Notes: a model not told the origin generated them from the sequence alone. Shown: positions 1 through 9,044, counted from the first letter of the stretch. The stretch: DNA of 16,920 nt from Podochytrium sp. JEL0797 (GCA_027596195.1 JADGJG010000538.1:1-16920), one strand, 5' to 3'. A program made the numbers and translations.

Positions 1-91
1 GGCCGGCGGCCGCGGGCGGGCCCCGGGCCCGCCCCGCGCCGGCCGCCGCGGCGGCGCCCGCCCCCCCCCGCGCCCCCGGGGGGGCGGGGGG
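1..91. other. G/C-only block at window start, probable assembly artefact
   Basis: The first 91 bases are almost entirely G and C runs and stop abruptly at ordinary mixed-composition DNA. No other genic part of the window looks like this; the only similar block is at 16771-16873. I see no plausible gene, promoter or terminator in it. The most likely reading is low-quality contig-edge or gap-junction sequence. A real GC-rich repeat cannot be excluded from sequence alone. Confidence 0.6.
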
Positions 92-148
92 ATTGATCTC
101 GGGCTTGACCTCCTGGGCAATTTCTAGCAATTTAATCAAATTTGTCAC
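92..148 (-). CDS. Possible partial exon on the minus strand, unidentified
   Basis: On the minus strand an acceptor-like TTCTAG (AG at 150-149) is followed by 19 open codons reading VTNLIKLLEIAQEVKPEIN, running straight into the G/C block at position 91. The amphipathic, helix-like composition resembles coding sequence, and the break at the block would explain why it stops. I do not recognise the family. No convincing upstream exon exists between 149 and 312, which lies in the promoter of the plus-strand NLR gene. It may be chance. Confidence 0.25.
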
Positions 149-237
149 CTAGAATATGCTTGATTCGGCTACTATATCCCGCTGCGTATGCTTTTTAATG
201 GTCTTTGATAGAGAAAGTAAAATCTGAATTTTTTTGT

Positions 238-244
238 TATAAAT
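238..244 (+). promoter_or_regulatory. TATA-like box of the NLR gene
   Basis: TATAAAT lies 75 bp upstream of the ATG at 313. A start site about 25-35 bp downstream of the box would fall near 263-275. That leaves the in-frame ATG at 265 at or upstream of the mRNA 5' end, and favours 313 as the translation start. Further out-of-frame ATGs lie at 258, 269 and 276. Confidence 0.45.
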
Positions 245-312
245 TGCCGTTTTCGTGATGGCTCATGCATGGCTCATGTGCACGTGTCTTTCCCCCCAAT
301 TTGCATCCGGAA

Positions 313-3300
313 ATGACTGTTGCAAAAGACCCGCGCTGCGATTCTGCCGTTTCGGGAATCAAGATTACTGTTACCGTCCGCCCAGAAGGCGGAGACGAGT
401 TGGACGAGGATATAATCGAGCTCCAGGCGCCCAGTGTGTCCGAGTTGCGAAAGGAGGCAAGAGTCCCCCCCTCCCTCTCACCCACCTATGTACAAAAACT
501 GATTCGATTTCAATCAACAGATCCAAGCCAAGTTCGAGTTACCAAACAACGACTTCACCATTTCGATTCACCTCAAAAAGAACAACTGGCACAAGGACAA
601 GCTCACAGACTTGAGGTTCAAAAAGATTCTTGCTGCCGTTGCCTCTTCAACGGAGGACATTCGTTTCGAGTTTGCCCAGACGTATAAATTCAAAGTGGTG
701 AACGGATCCACCCCTATTGTGGTTGTGATTGGTGAATTGAACGTGGCGAAACTTCGAAAGGAGGTACTGCCCCCCCCTGCCCCCCCCCCCCCCCACACAC
801 ACACACACACGCACGTGTAAACACGAACGTTTTTACTAATTCTTTTTCCATTACAGGCCAGAGATTCCTTCCCGGAGTTGACCGAATTCTCGTTGCAGTA
901 CGGCGAACCGCGTGTGAAGTTGAACGAATGCCCGGAAATTGGTGCCTCGCAGCTCGCTGAGTGGTTCCAACTCGAGAGCGTTCAAGGAAAGTTGCCGACC
1001 GCTTTTGTCGTTGTGCCAGGATCTGTGGCACCTTCTGTTGTGTCGTCACGCGAAACTGTCGCAGCGTTGGCTGCTCCGTCGTCTTCTGTTGACAAGCTGC
1101 CCGAGTCCCACTTCGACTGTATGCTTTCGTACAGGTTTGCTTTTTAATTTACTCAACACCCACAGAAATACTCACACATTTTTTGACCAGTTGGTCCACG
1201 AAAGAGCAAGTCCTGAAGATCAAGCAGTTGCTTGAGGAAACTCTTGGCATCAAGGTTTGGGTCGACGAGACTGAGATGAAGGGCGACATTTACCTGTCCA
1301 TGGCGGAGGCCATTTTAAAAAGTGACCGGATCATTATTTGCCTGTCGAAACCGTATTTGGTGCGTGGTGGCGGAAACTTTTCTGAAATTTTCTTATCATT
1401 TTTTCATTTTCTAACATTTTTAAATTCAGGAATCTACAAACTGCGAGTTAGAGTTGAAGTACGCTGCAGACTTGAAGAAGCGCCTGATTTGCGTGTACAT
1501 GTTCGACGAGACCGACGACATCTCCAAACTCATGCACAGCCCAAAACTTGCGGCGCCCTTTCTGATCACCGCTGGAAAACTCTACATCGATTTCAAGAAC
1601 TCCTTGCCCCCTACGAAAGAGTGGGAGCAGGCATTCCCCCAGCTGGTCAAGCAAGTGAGCTCGGAGCTCGGCTTGAACCGTTCTTCTCAATCCAACGACC
1701 CGCTTGAGGACTGGCTGAAGCCCATTGACTTTCAGGGTCACAAGGATGCCTTCCTCAAACAGTACATTCCCGGCACGAGAACCTGGATTGCCGAGCCACT
1801 GAATCTCTGGTTCACTTCGCAAGAGACCATGTCTTGGTTGAACGGCGCTGCTGGTACGGGGAAATCCATGATCTCGTGGCTGGTGGCGGAACGCAAGCAA
1901 GTACAGTTCGCGGACTACCAAACGGGTTCTGTCTTCTTTTGTTGCCACAACGACGACTCGAAACGTGATCCATCCCGCGTTGTCTGCACGATGGCCTGGG
2001 ACCTGAGTCGTCTCTTCCCTTCTGTCAAGAAAGTTGTCGAAACCGTTCTGCTGCGAGACCAGAAGGACGTGGCTGCCGGACTGACCAGCATTCTCTGCCG
2101 ACCCATCGAGGCGTTCAAGTTTCTCATCGTGGACGGACTCAACACTTTGCCCGTTGACGGACAGAAGCCCATTCTCTTGATCGTCGACGCGCTCGACGAA
2201 TGCAACCCAGCAACACGCCGTCATCTCCTCACCATCCTCACCGAGACTTCAAAGTTGCTGCCGCCGTTCGTGAAATTCTTCGCAACTGGCCGCCCGGAGG
2301 AGGACATTTACGATGCGATGGAGTCGATTCAACCCTTTATTCTGCAACCCACGAGCAAGGAGAACCTGCGCGACCTGGAATTGTTTGCGAGATTGAACTT
2401 TCGCAAACTGTTGGGCATGGACGACATTCCTTTCGATCAAGACGCCGACGCGAGAACGTGCGTGTCGCAGTTCGTCTCCAAGTCCGAGGGTCTCTTCATT
2501 TGGGGGAAGTGTGTGTGCGAGCACTTGGGTTCGTTGGACATCACCAGCTCCGCGATGCTGTTGGAGAAACTGAACGCGTTCGACTCGGGTTGTGATGAGA
2601 CGTTTGAGCACATTATTCTGCGCGCAAGTACGGAAGCTTCGGACATGACGGACTTTCGCCGTAACCTTGCCATCATTTTGGCGACCGTGGAGCCTGTGAC
2701 GCTCCCAACTCTTGCGGCGTTAGGTGGATGGGGTGTCACTGAAGTCGGCAAAGTTGTTTCCAAGGTAACCTTTATACCCCAAACCTCCAGCATGCAAAAA
2801 TCTTAACTCCCCATTCCCCACATCCGACAGTTACGCTCGATCCTCAATCTCGACGGCACTGTTGTGACCATCGTCCACAAGAGCTTGAGAGATTTCCTTG
2901 TCGATGGTTCAAGGTCTGGAGCGCTTTGCATTTCAATGCCCGATTGCAATCTGCATGTCGCGCGTCGTTGTCTCGAGATCCTCACTTCTACCCTGTCGCA
3001 CAACATGGCCAATCTAGACCCCTCTCAGCAATATGTTCCCTCCACGAGCAATGTGGGCATGTCACGTGAACTTGCATACGCCGTCAAACATTGGGCGGCC
3101 CACTTGTTGGAAACCAACAGTCCCGAGGCCCTGGTGGAGCCCCTTTTCCACTTCTTCGAATCCAAATTCGCCAATTGGATGGAGGCCATGTTGCTGCTGG
3201 GCAGACGAGGCGAGATTGTAAGAATCGCGGTCACGTTGGACCCACTTCTGGCCAACCTCTCTACTGGCGACGCGTCTTTCGTGTTCAAGATTTCCACCAT

Positions 3301-4711
3301 CAGGTCGCTGCTCAACGATTCCAAATACATTGCCATCAATTTCCTCGTCCCGCTCGAGTTCAATCCGTTGCAACTGTATTCCACCGCCGGCGTGTGGGCC
3401 AAGAAGAACTGCGAATTCTTCAAACGTTTCCATGACTCTCATGCGGGATTCCAGTTTTTGATTGGCCACGAGAAAGACTGGGGTCCTCTGACGTTCCTTG
3501 GTCACTCTGGGCCAGTGCGGAGCGCCACTTTTTCGCACGATGGGAAGCGTGTGCTGTCGGCCTCTGGGGACAAGACTGTGAAGGTGTGGCTGTTGGACGG
3601 GTCTTGTTGTATGACTCTGGAGGGTCACGAGGATGGAGTTTCGTGCGCATCGTTTACCAAAGATGACAAGATGATTGTTTCTGGGTCCGTGGATGGGACC
3701 TTGAAGGGATGGAGAGCAATGGACGGATGGCCCACACGCTCGGTGAATCATGGAGGGGAAATTAACGCGATTGCTGTTTCCGACAAGATGATTGCTTCTG
3801 TGGGTGCTGGTGGAGTTGGGAAACTTTGGTATTTGGAGTCTTGGGAGAGTGCGTTTGAGTTTGGAACGAGCGGGTGTGACGCGCACACGGTTGCGTTTTC
3901 TTGGGACGGGATTCTGCTTGCCTATGCCGGAGACGACGGCAAGATCACTGTGATCAACGTGGAATCCAAGAAATGCATTCGCGTGTTCAACGACACTTCT
4001 GCGGTCAACTCAGTTGCCTTCTCGCGAGACGGTCGATTCTTGGCGAGCGGAAACGCGGACGGGCAAACCAAACTGTGGTCTCTTTCCGCGGAGCCTGCCG
4101 ACGCGTGTTCCCAAACATTCGTATTCAGTGAAGGCGATGCGGTCCACGGTGTTGCCATCACGGCCGCTTCAGACAACGTCGTGGCCACCGACATCAAGGG
4201 ACGCGTCAACGTTTTCAACATTGCCATGGGCAGCTGCAAGAGTTTCCAGTTCCACACCTTTGCCAATCTCTCGGTCGCCGTCTCGTCCAACGCTGCGTTG
4301 CAAACCGAAGCGATTGCGGTGGCCAACATTGACAACGTCATCAACTTGCTTTCGTGGAATACGCCTGTCCCGCAAAATTCTTTGGAAGACGGCATCCATG
4401 CTGAGGATGTAGAAGAGGTTGCTTTTGCAGAAGATAGTTCTGCAGTGCGCACAGTGCAGCTTGGTGGAGCTGTAGAGACGTGGAGTTTGCCCGATGGCTA
4501 CCATGCGGCAGCAGCAGCAAATGGGGCGACGTTTAGGAAGGAGATGGAAGTGAAGGCAGGTTTTGAATTGACGAGTGATTCGTGGGTCGTTGACGCGAGT
4601 GGAAAGAAGCTGATGTTTGTCCCCGTGTATGCAAACGGTCACATCTCATCGAAGGGGAAAATAATTGTTTTGCGAAAGGGGGGACGCATTTATGCTCTTG
4701 AACAAAAATAA
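313..4711 (+). CDS. TIR-NACHT-WD40 NLR/STAND receptor with tandem ubiquitin-like N-terminal repeats
   Basis: Predicted exons: 313-456, 521-763, 857-1134, 1191-1359, 1430-2764, 2831-4711, giving about 1,349 residues. Residues ~16-96 and ~103-185 are two related beta-grasp (ubiquitin-like) repeats, each with an LRKE motif. TIR, ~213-336: box 1 FDCMLSYSW, then KVWVDETEM, KSDRIIICLS, and ESTNCELEL, whose E286 aligns with the catalytic Glu of TIR NADases. NACHT: Walker A GAAGTGKS (417-424), Walker B ILLIVDALDEC (526-536), then a TGRPE sensor-like motif and HKSLRDFLVD, typical of the STAND winged-helix region. From ~940 there are seven or eight degenerate WD40 repeats, forming one propeller. The family works by ligand binding to the repeats, ATP-driven oligomerisation and effector activation; NAD+ hydrolysis here is inferred. 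The first intron uses a GC donor. The start at 313 is preferred over 265 because of the TATA position. The domain calls are strong; the ligand and output are unknown. Confidence 0.9.
770..810. repeat. Poly-C tract and (CA)n microsatellite inside intron 2 of the NLR gene
   Basis: Intron 2 of the NLR gene (764-856) starts with two C runs (8 and 15 bases) separated by TG, followed by about eight CA units at 794-810. It explains why this intron (93 bp) is longer than its 56-70 bp siblings. The length is likely to vary between strains or reads. Confidence 0.9.
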
Positions 4712-4712
4712 A
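4707..4712 (+). terminator. Polyadenylation-type AATAAA overlapping the NLR stop codon
   Basis: AATAAA overlaps the TAA stop at 4709-4711. No other AATAAA is seen before the next gene's TATA box, so if it is functional the 3' UTR is very short. Confidence 0.4.
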
Positions 4713-4872
4713 GGAAATGCGAGTGAATCGGTTGGTTTGTAACCTCGTTCCGCTTCTCAGAGAGAAAGAGAGAAAAGGAGAAAAAAAAGGAGGCGTTTGG
4801 GCCACCCGAAAATGCGAAAATGAAACACGACGCGTTTGCGATTCACTCGTTTGGAAAATCGCGACCGAATCT

Positions 4873-4879
4873 TATAAAG
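4873..4879 (+). promoter_or_regulatory. TATA box of the small acidic-protein gene
   Basis: TATAAAG lies 36 bp before the ATG's first base region (ATG at 4915), which predicts a very short 5' UTR. It sits in the 203 bp spacer after the NLR stop and supports an independent transcription unit. Confidence 0.5.
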
Positions 4880-4914
4880 AAGCAGCGCGACAGCACACAA
4901 AAACATTTTCGATA

Positions 4915-5151
4915 ATGAGCAACCTCAAACAGTACGGATCAAAAGAAGATCTTGCGGCCGACAAAGCAATGCTGTTCCAAATGGGTGGAGGCGGAGCCAG
5001 TCTCCGTCTCTCTGGTGTTCGGTATCCTTACCCTGACGACGACGAGGATGAGGGGGAAGTGAAGCCAACGTTCTCGACTCCCGCCAGCTCTGCAACCACT
5101 GCTGTTCCGACCGAGTCGAAACAGTCCGAAAAATCACAAACGAAAAAATAG
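4915..5151 (+). CDS. Small hypothetical acidic/disordered protein (78 aa)
   Basis: This is an intronless 78-residue frame starting at ATG 4915, with a TATA box just upstream. The N-terminal part (MSNLKQYGSKEDLAADKAML) may form a short helix. It is followed by a GGGG turn, the stretch RYPYP, an acidic run DDDEDEGE, and a Ser/Thr/Lys-rich tail ending in KK. No signal peptide, membrane segment or known domain is visible, and I do not recognise the family. The gene converges on the WW-domain gene, with 76 bp between stop codons. The ordered promoter, in-frame ATG and biased composition favour a real gene, but its function is unknown. Confidence 0.6.
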   Translation: MSNLKQYGSKEDLAADKAMLFQMGGGGASLRLSGVRYPYPDDDEDEGEVKPTFSTPASSATTAVPTESKQSEKSQTKK

Positions 5152-5166
5152 GAATCATTTTGAACT

Positions 5167-5172
5167 TTTATT
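5167..5172 (-). terminator. Polyadenylation signal AATAAA of the WW-domain gene
   Basis: TTTATT on the plus strand reads AATAAA on the minus strand, 56 bp past the WW-gene stop. It lies only 15 bp beyond the stop of the convergent plus-strand gene, so the two 3' UTRs probably overlap. Confidence 0.55.
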
Positions 5173-5227
5173 GCATTGTACATAAACAACATTCAAACTC
5201 TCACAACACATCACGTATGTGCACATA

Positions 5228-6309
5228 TTACCAGCGGTCCTCACGAATGATTTCCTCCGTCGTGTCACCCCATCCATCACGTCGCTCCTCGATAATCTCG
5301 TTTCCGCCAAAGAATCCGTCTCTGCGTTCCTCAATGATTTCTTCAGTGGGACCACCCCATCCGTCACGTCGCTCCTCGATAACCACGTCATTTCCATAAC
5401 CACCACCCATGCCCATCCCACCCATACCCATTCCGTTTCCTCCCCCGTAACCACCACCTCCGTACGCGTTGCCATACTCTTCGTCACGACGCTCTTCACG
5501 GCGCTCTTCACGTCTCTCCCCTTCCCTTTCTTCATGCTTCTTGAACTCTTCCACCGCAAACAATCCCGCTGCGCCAGCCAGCAAGCCACCTCCCTAAAAT
5601 CCCAATTTTTAGAAAATGAAGAAATGAAAACAGAAGGGAGAGAGGAGCAAACAAAAAACAAATCACTCACAACTGCCATTCCGGTGCTCATTCCATGTTT
5701 TTGCGGCTGTTGCTGACCAGGATTCTGGTTGTGACTAAACATTCCCATAATGCCTCCCGATTTTTGGGCGGGTTGCTGCTGTTGCTGTGTTACAAAACAA
5801 GTTCTTTTTTAAACATCAAATACCACGCAATTCTTCAGGTTTTCACGAATATACAAGTTCATACCTGCATGTACGCTGGCTGCTGTCCGTATTGTTGGGG
5901 CTGTCCGTAACCTCCTGGTCCTTGCTGACGTGAGGTATCCATGGGAGGACCAGATGGTGGTGGTGGGCCGGGAGGTGGAGCAAAGTCTGGGTGGGGATGG
6001 TCCCTAAGTAACAAGACACAATTTGAAGTCAGGAATCATTGTGACGCGATATTAACAGTTTAGAGAAATAACAAGGAAACACTCACCATTGCGATTGACC
6101 TTGTATTTACGGAACCGTATGATGAGAGGGAAGGATGGATAGACAAGGGAAGGGGGTGCGGTGGTTCAGAACAATGAAAAAGATTTTTGTAGGGGAATCC
6201 GCGCTTCACCTGTCTGCTCGTTGACATAGAAGTTGCGGTTGTACTGCTGACTCCATTGCGCGACCCAGCCGGCTGGGAGCTGTGGTGGTGGTGGTCCTGG
6301 TTGTTGCAT
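5228..6309 (-). CDS. WW-domain protein with Gly/Met-rich and EERRDGW-repeat tail (243 aa)
   Basis: Minus-strand exons in transcript order: 6309-6210, 6099-6087 (13 nt), 6003-5865, 5784-5671, 5593-5228. All junctions keep frame and total 244 codons including stop. Residues 11-41 form a clear WW domain, with signature tryptophans W15 and W38, the aromatic block NFYVNEQTG and a closing proline at P41; such domains bind proline-rich partners. Pro-, Gln- and Gly-rich disordered sequence follows. Residues ~123-137 are a small, glycine-spaced hydrophobic segment (GGGLLAGAAGLFAVEEF). The tail is charged (EREGERREERREERRDEE), then a GGYGGGNGMGMGG-type stretch, then three EERRDGW/F repeats and a final EDRW. 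Similar WW plus Gly-rich architectures are known in fungi, usually of undefined function. The microexon encodes the GQSQ(W) part of the WW fold, which strongly supports the splice model. Confidence 0.85.
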
Positions 6310-6349
6310 CGCGCGAGTTTTTCGTGTTCTTTTTGTTGCACCTCCAAAC

Positions 6350-6395
6350 GAGTCACGCTTTGACTAATGGGCTATTTTCAACTATAATGACTCAT
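6350..6395. promoter_or_regulatory. Cluster of three bZIP (AP-1/Gcn4/Yap-like) sites upstream of the WW gene
   Basis: Three bZIP-type half-site pairs occur within 46 bp in the 136 bp spacer between the WW-gene ATG (6309, minus) and the GH26 stop (6446). They are GAGTCAC at 6350-6356, TGACTAA (complement TTAGTCA, a Yap-type element) at 6361-6367, and the palindromic 9-mer ATGACTCAT at 6387-6395, the classic Gcn4/AP-1 site. The position 41-86 bp upstream of the ATG fits a promoter-proximal element. Function is inferred from motifs only. Confidence 0.4.
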
Positions 6396-6445
6396 TTCTG
6401 TTCTTTCTCCTTATCTTAATTGTAGAGAGAGATAACATTCAAGAA

Positions 6446-7990
6446 TCAAAATAAGAAAGCGATAATAGACATCGCAAGGAATACAAAGAGTCCAACACCA
6501 TCAAGAGAAGCAGAACTCTTGGTCGTCGCAGTCACCGTCGCGGCTCCCGAAACAGGCACAACGCGGGCTGCCTTGGTTCCAAACGCCACACTCCCATCAC
6601 ACGCGTAAACCAATTCATCCGCGCCCTTCAAATTCCCACTGAACCCATTCACAAACCCATTCCACCACACCAAATCCTGCGTATTGTTGGTGACACGCCA
6701 ATCCTGCACCGCCGGAACCCCATTCACAGCTAACGCCTTCACCTCCTCAAACTGCACAAACAGTTTCAACTTGGGGTACTTCGACAACGTGTCCTGCGAC
6801 AAGAGTTGCGCCCACCACGCTTGTTTGATCTGCGTTTCGGACACGGCGCCGGTGCGGTTCGCCGATGCCGCGATCCATGGGCTTCCCGTTTCCGGGAGCA
6901 TCATGGGCTTGTTTTTGGCTTCAGGAAACATTGCGTAGAAGTTGTGGACAACATTCCAGGCAGATGTGTTGGTGGTGGGAGCGTCTGGGTTGTTGAGTCC
7001 CGTGAGGTTTTCTTCGAAAAACGCGGCGGGGACGGGACAGTCGTTTGTGCAGTTTGGGTAGTAGTAGAGACTGAGACCCACCCAGTCGACTACATCGTCG
7101 CCGGGGTAGAAGGGGGTGTATGGGTCGTCGTAAATATCGATTTTTCCGTCCTTGTTCGTGTCGAGGAAGGCAAAGTCGAGACCGCCCGGGACCGGACTTT
7201 CACGCGCACCAGCGCCGGTAAATGGGTAGTCGATACCAATGTTGGGGGCCCAGACCATGGCTGTCATGTTGGTGTGTTGGCGCATGATGGTCGTGAACTG
7301 GCGGAAAGATGCGATAAAGGAGGAGGGGTAGTTTCCCCAGGGATACCAGTCTCCGTTCTGTAGGTTTTTTTGTATGTATTGAGTTCCTTTTGAAAATTGC
7401 GCGTTGTGGTTTGGAAAACAAAGCCCACCATTTCGTGCGCATAACGCAAAAAAATCGGCACCCCGTACCACTGATTGATGATTTGACATTCTTTGGCAAA
7501 TGCCGTCATCATATCAACCGTAATATCGAGCGAAATGTTGGTAGAATTCATAGGAAGGAGTGTGAGCTCGAGAATCGCTCCCGCTTTGCCGGCTTCCGAG
7601 CCGAACCAGTTGAATGTGTTGTTGTCGAATCCGAGTCCATTCCAAGAACCCGGAACAATGTTCAACCAGGCATTACTAAAATTGGGTCAGAGGTGAGCTT
7701 GCGGGTGTGGCGAAAAAAGAGAGGGGAATCTCGCCCACTCACAACACGGCTGGGATATAACCATTCATCTTCGTGACGGAGGCAGTGGGAACCTCATAAC
7801 TCCAATCAAGAGACATTCCAAGCATTGTCTGGCCATTGAGAGGTGGCTCCAATCGGGCCAGCGGGGATGCGGAATTGTATGCACACGAGGGGAACGCATT
7901 CCCGTGCGAGTCGAAAATCGGGATTGAAGGAGCCACTTGGATCGCCACAGCGTGAGCTGCCATGAGAGAAAGAGGGGCAAGAAACCTCAT
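6446..7990 (-). CDS. Secreted, GPI-anchored GH26-family glycoside hydrolase (468 aa)
   Basis: Minus-strand exons: 7990-7743, 7675-7429, 7357-6446. Residues 1-~16 form a signal peptide (MRFLAPLSLMAAHAVA). The catalytic block RYAHEM|NGDWYPWG, rebuilt across intron 2, is the GH26 acid/base motif with H163 and E164; E321 in MMLPETGS is the likely nucleophile. GH26 enzymes are retaining beta-glycosidases, mostly beta-mannanases and some xylan- or glucan-active; the substrate here cannot be called. DTNKDGKIDIYD (231-242) is a perfect EF-hand/dockerin-type calcium loop inside the domain. Many N-glycosylation sequons are present (NNT, NST, NMT, NCT, NLT, NRT). The protein ends in a Ser/Thr/Ala-rich stretch and a hydrophobic tail (VGLFVFLAMSIIAFLF), typical of a GPI signal, so it should sit on the cell surface or wall. 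The length suits a single-domain GH26 protein. Confidence 0.85.
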
Positions 7991-8541
7991 TTTCTTTTGA
8001 AACGAATTGTGTAAAACTCAAAAGAAAAAAACCTATAGGAAATGGAAAATGAAACTTGTGCTGAAACACGTTGGAGCTTGTGCCTGAATCTTTTCTATCA
8101 CTCACCCTCTGGGAAAGGGTAATTCTCTGACGGGGCGGGACGGATCCAGAAGAATTTTTTTTATTTACTTCTAAATTCTTTCATTAGGGGGGTGTTTCAG
8201 ACTGATGCTGTGCCATTGGGGGACGCGAAGCGAATGCTTGCCCGCCGCCGTTGTATCAATGGCTCAATCACCCACTTTTCACTGCCTTGCAACTGAAAAG
8301 GAAGAATCTTGGGAACGGAAATAGAAGGAGGGCGGGAGTTTTTTTTAAAAGGAATTGCCAATTGCTCATTGTCCCTCTTTTACGAGATCCACCTCCCCGG
8401 ACGTTGCGAGTCTCATCATTTCCGAAACTCCCAAAACCAAAAATACTAAACGCTATCAAAAGAAAAGGGAAATTTTAAAGTGTACAACTCAAAAATTTCT
8501 TTGCAGCGAACAGCTCTTAGTTTGTATCCCTTAGTGACTCA
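7991..8541. other. Intergenic region, no gene supported
   Basis: This spacer lies between the GH26 start codon (minus) and the frameshifted small gene (plus), so it probably contains two divergent promoters. Short open frames exist at 8251-8478 (+) and 8268-8459 (-), but neither begins with a credible ATG or shows domain-like composition. No RNA gene or repeat was recognised. Confidence 0.5.
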
Positions 8542-8900
8542 ATGTTGAAAGTTCATTTTCAAGCAATTTTAAAGCGCGCCCGTTCCTTCATTTCCACTTC
8601 CGAGAACACCATCCTCAACTCTCCTCAAATATTCCGCAATAGGGACGACGCCATGCGGCATTGTCACTCAAAACGTGTCAGCCGAAGTTAGGTTTGGCAA
8701 AGGGGGTCTGGATGTTGCTGCGGCGATTCTGATCGAACCGAGTCCACTGGCGCTGGCCGAGTGGGTTTCATTTTTCGATGCAATTTTCGCGTTTCAGCAA
8801 ACGCAGGAATGGAAGCATCTTTCAAAAACCAAGGCTTATAAAGATATTTTTTTGAGACGTGAAAAATATAAAAAGGACGGAAGTGGCACAGACAGAAAAG
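8542..8900 (+). pseudogene. Apparent frameshifted small gene (mitochondrial-type N-terminus), possible pseudogene or sequence error
   Basis: ATG 8542 opens a 49-codon frame beginning MLKVHFQAILKRARSFISTS, which is basic, Ser-rich and amphipathic like a mitochondrial presequence. It stops at 8689-8691. A second frame, offset by one base and open from 8573, continues with protein-like sequence: SAEVRFGKGGLDVAAAILIE, a Trp-containing segment, then EWKHLSKTKAYKDIFLRREK. It reaches a GTGAGT donor at 8900; an acceptor AG at 9034 would add only a few codons. No intron of normal size can join the two frames, so a one-base shift between about 8650 and 8690 is needed. I do not recognise the family. It could be a sequencing or assembly error in a live gene, a decayed gene, or two chance frames. 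Confidence 0.4.
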
Positions 8901-9044
8901 TGAGTTGGGTAGGAACCAACTATTGACAATTTCCTGTAATTTGGTAATACAAAGATCCTTTCGGAAGCCGCAGTTTTTTGGCTGTTCTTGATGACTCTTC
9001 AATCCTCTAATTTCTTAGATTTTTTTTCCCGCAGATTAGATAGA

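Noticed and set aside
265..312. Longer N-terminus for the NLR starting at in-frame ATG 265
   Set aside because: The TATA box at 238-244 would put the transcription start at about this ATG, and the extra 16 residues show no domain character. It remains possible.
1448..2224. 258-codon open frame on the minus strand
   Set aside because: It is antisense to the NACHT exon, has no recognisable domain or ATG-supported structure, and is explained by codon bias of the plus-strand gene.
3062..3886. 274-codon open frame on the minus strand
   Set aside because: It is antisense to the WD40 exon, which has clear domain content on the plus strand.
8251..8478. 75-codon plus-strand frame in the GH26 upstream spacer
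   Set aside because: It lacks an ATG start, and its composition is Lys/Arg/Pro-rich like translated spacer.
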